64,000 nucleotides of DNA from Streptomyces antibioticus. GTDB lineage: Bacteria > Actinomycetota > Actinomycetes > Streptomycetales > Streptomycetaceae. The stretch covers positions 7,635,750 through 7,699,749 of the forward strand of contig NZ_CM007717.1 of assembly GCF_002019855.1 (NCBI RefSeq), read 5' to 3'. Positions 61,815 through 64,000 of the stretch are shown here, piece after piece (the first letter of the stretch is position 1; each line of letters starts with the position of its first letter). The position numbers were made by a program, and so were the translations under genes. The notes beneath the pieces were generated by a model. That model searched no databases. It was not told the origin of the DNA and saw only the letters and a list, made by a program, of their open reading frames with translations.

Positions 61815-63509
61815 CTACCCCGCGCGCGCGGCCCCGGCGCTCCGCCTGCGCGTCGTCCGGCCGGAGAGCGCCGCGACGTACTCGGCCAGCCCCGCCGCCG
61901 TGCCGTCGAGCGGGAAGCGGGTGCCGAGGTGGCCGTCCGGGCGGACGACGAAACCGGTCGGGCCGTCGGGCCGGTAGAGCCGGGCGAACTGCCCGGCGGC
62001 GTCCCGGTAGGCGGGGACGGGCAGCCGGTCGGCGGCGCCCGGCGCGGCCTCCCGGGAGAGGATCGCGACGACCTGGAGGCCGACGCCGGGTCCCGCGTCG
62101 AGCGGCGCGACCGCCACGGTCGCCTCGGCGGCCGCCCTCGCCAGGTCGGTGACGTCGGCGGCGTACAGCAGCGCCACATGGCCCACACGGCCGCGCAGCA
62201 CGTCGAGCAGCCGCAGATGGTAGGCGGCCGCCGGGGCGGTCAGTCCGTCGCAGTCCGGGGCGCGGTCGCCGGGCTGCGGTGCCTCCAGGGACCCGTACGG
62301 GGCGCCCGCCAGCGGGCCTTCGCGGTAGCCGACGAGGAGCTGGGCCTCGCGCAGCATGACCGTGCCCGGGTCGTCGGGGTCGCTGTGGACGCCCTGCGTG
62401 GCGTGCCGCACGGTGCGGCCGATGACCTCCTCGCCGACCGGGCGGCGCTCGGCGTCGTAGCTCTCCAGCAGGGCCGGGCCCGCCTCGTCGCGCAGCACCA
62501 TGGCGAGCTTCCACGCCAGGTTGCAGGCGTCCTGCACCCCGGTGTTCATGCCCTGGGCGCCGGTCGGCGGATGGATGTGGGCGGCGTCGCCCGCGACGAA
62601 GACGCGGCCCTCGCCGTAGCGGTCGACGATGCGGTGGCTGATGCGGAAGACGGAGGACCAGCGCATCCGGGACAGCACGGCGGGGCGGGGGCCGAGCCGG
62701 TCGACGACGGCCTGGATGTGCTCCAGTTCCGGGGTGCGGTCGCCCTCCAGCCCGTGCGCCACCCCGTCCTGCGGTCCGCCCGTCCCGGTGGACAGCTCGG
62801 GCGGGACCAGCATCGACATCCGGTAGCGGCCGGTGCCGGGCAGCGGGATGCAGACCAGCAGGTCGTCGCTGGTGCCGTCGTCGGCGAGGTGCATGGACCG
62901 GATGCCGTAGCCGTGCGGCATGTCCCAGTCGGCCTCGACGTCGCCCAGCATGTACTCCTCGCCGAACGCCCCGCCCTCGAAGCTCAGCCCCAGCGTCTTG
63001 CGGACGGTGCTGTGCGCCCCGTCGCAGCCGACCAGGTACCCGGCGCGCACCTCCTCCTCGGCGCCGGAAGGGGTGCGCAGCACGGCGGTGACCCCCTCTG
63101 GGTCCTGTACGAACGACAGCAGCTCGGTGCCGCGCTCGACGACCGTGCCCTGCCCCGCGACGTACTCCTCCAGGAGGCGCTCGGTCTCGTACTGGGGGAG
63201 CGCGGCGAACCGGTACGGCACTTCGGGCGGCAGCGCGAGGTCGATCCGCGCCTGCTCCCGGCCGTTGACGTAGATGAGCTGCCCGCGGATCAGCGCGGCC
63301 GCCTCCAGCATCGTGCGGGCCAGCCCCATCCGGTCCCAGATCTCCAGGGTGCGCGGCTGGATGCCGACGGCCTTCGCGTACGGCAGCCGGGCCGAGAGCC
63401 GGTCCACGATCCGGCACGGCACCCCGTGCCGGCCCAGCTCGGCGGCGGCGCTCAGGCCGACCGGGCCGGCGCCCACGATCAGTACGTCGGTCGTCCGGGT
63501 GTGCGCCAC
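61815..63509 (-). CDS. FAD-dependent aromatic (polyketide-type) monooxygenase
   Basis: 564 residues. The FAD motifs are VLIVGAGPVGLSAAAELGRHG, the GYLVGCDGAHSTVRK strand (DG motif) and VFVAGDAAHIHPPTGAQGMNTG (GD motif). The C-terminal ~150 residues are the thioredoxin-like extension typical of PgaE/MHPCO-type aromatic hydroxylases. It uses NAD(P)H and O2 to hydroxylate a phenol or polyketide. No polyketide synthase is nearby, so catabolism of an aromatic compound is equally possible. The GTG at 63509 has GGGAGG upstream. It diverges from an amino-acid permease. Confidence 0.9.
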   Translation of the reverse strand: MAHTRTTDVLIVGAGPVGLSAAAELGRHGVPCRIVDRLSARLPYAKAVGIQPRTLEIWDRMGLARTMLEAAALIRGQLIYVNGREQARIDLALPPEVPYRFAALPQYETERLLEEYVAGQGTVVERGTELLSFVQDPEGVTAVLRTPSGAEEEVRAGYLVGCDGAHSTVRKTLGLSFEGGAFGEEYMLGDVEADWDMPHGYGIRSMHLADDGTSDDLLVCIPLPGTGRYRMSMLVPPELSTGTGGPQDGVAHGLEGDRTPELEHIQAVVDRLGPRPAVLSRMRWSSVFRISHRIVDRYGEGRVFVAGDAAHIHPPTGAQGMNTGVQDACNLAWKLAMVLRDEAGPALLESYDAERRPVGEEVIGRTVRHATQGVHSDPDDPGTVMLREAQLLVGYREGPLAGAPYGSLEAPQPGDRAPDCDGLTAPAAAYHLRLLDVLRGRVGHVALLYAADVTDLARAAAEATVAVAPLDAGPGVGLQVVAILSREAAPGAADRLPVPAYRDAAGQFARLYRPDGPTGFVVRPDGHLGTRFPLDGTAAGLAEYVAALSGRTTRRRSAGAARAG

Positions 63510-63616
63510 GCGTGCCTCCCTGCGTCGGGTCCCCCGAACCGGTTCCCGTCCTCCATGGTCACCTGTCCGGGCCCGGGCGGCGAGCCGGTGCGGCGCCCGC
63601 CGACCGCCCTCCCCGC

Positions 63617-63636
63617 CAAGTAAGGTAACCCTAAGT
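63617..63636. promoter_or_regulatory. AT-rich dyad resembling an iron box (weak)
   Basis: TAAGG-4 nt-CCTAA at 63621-63634, an unusually AT-rich island between the divergent monooxygenase and permease genes. It recalls DmdR/IdeR boxes, but on my count only about 11 of 19 consensus bases match. Confidence 0.25.
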
Positions 63637-63772
63637 CCGGTCGGCGGGTTCGTGCCGCGACCCCGCGTCGTGCCGCGCAGCCGAGTGAATGTGGCCCCCG
63701 CCGGTGTCCGTGCCACGGGAATCCGCGCCCCTGCCTGTTGGATGACCCCAGGCACGAGCGAAATGAGGGCGG

Positions 63773-64000
63773 ATGGCCGAGAGCAGCGCGGACGCACGAC
63801 CACCGGCGGAGGAGGGGCTGAAGGCCGACGCGATCGGGTTCGTGGACGCCCTCGTCATCGGGCTCAACGCCACCTCCCCCGCCTACTCGCTGGCCGCGGT
63901 CATCGGCCCGATCGTGGTGCTCGTGGGCGTCTACGCACCCGGGGTCATGGTGGCGTCCTTCATCCCGATGCTGCTCATCGCGTCGGCGTTCTACTACCTC
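63773..64000 (+). CDS. Amino-acid permease, APC family (partial, N-terminus)
   Basis: The first 76 residues are visible; the gene runs out of the window. A short hydrophilic start (MAESSADARPP) leads to the first transmembrane helix region GFVDALVIGLNATSPAYSLA, in which the APC-type helix 1 unwound motif (N-A-T-S-P) is seen, then a second helix (IVVLVGVYAPGVMVAS). It would import an amino acid or amine using the proton gradient. The ATG at 63773 has GAGGGCGG in front. Confidence 0.8.
   Translation, partial: MAESSADARPPAEEGLKADAIGFVDALVIGLNATSPAYSLAAVIGPIVVLVGVYAPGVMVASFIPMLLIASAFYYL

Noticed and set aside
1..64000. tRNA genes, CRISPR arrays, insertion sequences, prophage
   Set aside because: No tRNA-like cloverleaf with a TTCGANTC arm, no regularly spaced repeats with unique spacers, and no transposase, integrase or phage structural motif was seen on reading both strands.

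Overview
The window is very GC-rich, gene-dense DNA with strong third-position G/C. It has GTG and TTG starts, AGGAGG-type ribosome sites, MsiK-type sugar importers without their own ATPase, a tap-tpg telomere pair and two rare TTA codons. All of this points to a Streptomyces (or very close actinomycete) chromosome. I see no tRNA, rRNA, CRISPR array, transposase or phage gene. Fifty coding regions are called; the first and last are cut by the window edges.

Layout. 0-9.5 kb: end of a sortase-anchored surface protein, a TPR protein, a lipid kinase/PAP2 phosphatase pair, a methyltransferase, a tiny Cys protein, a lone P450, a NlpC/P60-like protein that has lost its catalytic Cys, and a Ser/Gly-repeat peptide. 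9.6-18.5 kb: a four-gene SWIM / VWA / MoxR-AAA / DUF5682 operon facing a leucine-rich-repeat-variant protein. 18.5-27.2 kb: a PucR regulator with a TTA codon, a Tat-exported flavoprotein, pyruvate carboxylase, a double-GNAT protein and an orphan CoxM-like FAD protein. 27.2-34.2 kb: a divergent locus with DUF6745 plus a small His-rich protein leftward, and the complete STM4015-4014-4013-4012-4011 operon (LRR, ATP-grasp, sulfatase-like hydrolase, two radical SAM proteins) rightward. 34.2-41 kb: a GH42 beta-galactosidase/ABC importer operon with its divergent LacI regulator and two operators. 41-50.7 kb: acyltransferase, phosphoglucomutase, PP2C phosphatase, stand-alone MASE1 sensor (TTA codon), BcsL-type GNAT, an ABC-2-type membrane protein, and a translationally coupled SMI1/KNR4-GNAT pair. 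50.8-64 kb: tap-tpg, a VOC protein, a receptor-like Ser/Thr kinase, a GCS2 ligase, a coiled-coil protein, a putative Pycsar-type membrane effector, two CATRA genes (one fused to a nucleotide-cyclase-like domain), a flavin monooxygenase and the start of an amino-acid permease.

The most striking result is regulatory. Four operons carry the same promoter, TTGTCAGTG - 8 nt - TAnnnT, which matches the RecA-independent DNA-damage (PafBC-type) promoter described in mycobacteria. They are the SWIM/VWA/MoxR/DUF5682 operon, both arms of the STM4015/DUF6745 divergent locus, and the SMI1/GNAT pair. This links two uncharacterised multi-gene systems to one predicted stress regulon. The STM4011-4015 + DUF6745 locus and the CATRA-cyclase/Pycsar-like locus are the best candidates for undescribed biology. 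Family names were assigned from motifs and memory, not from searches.
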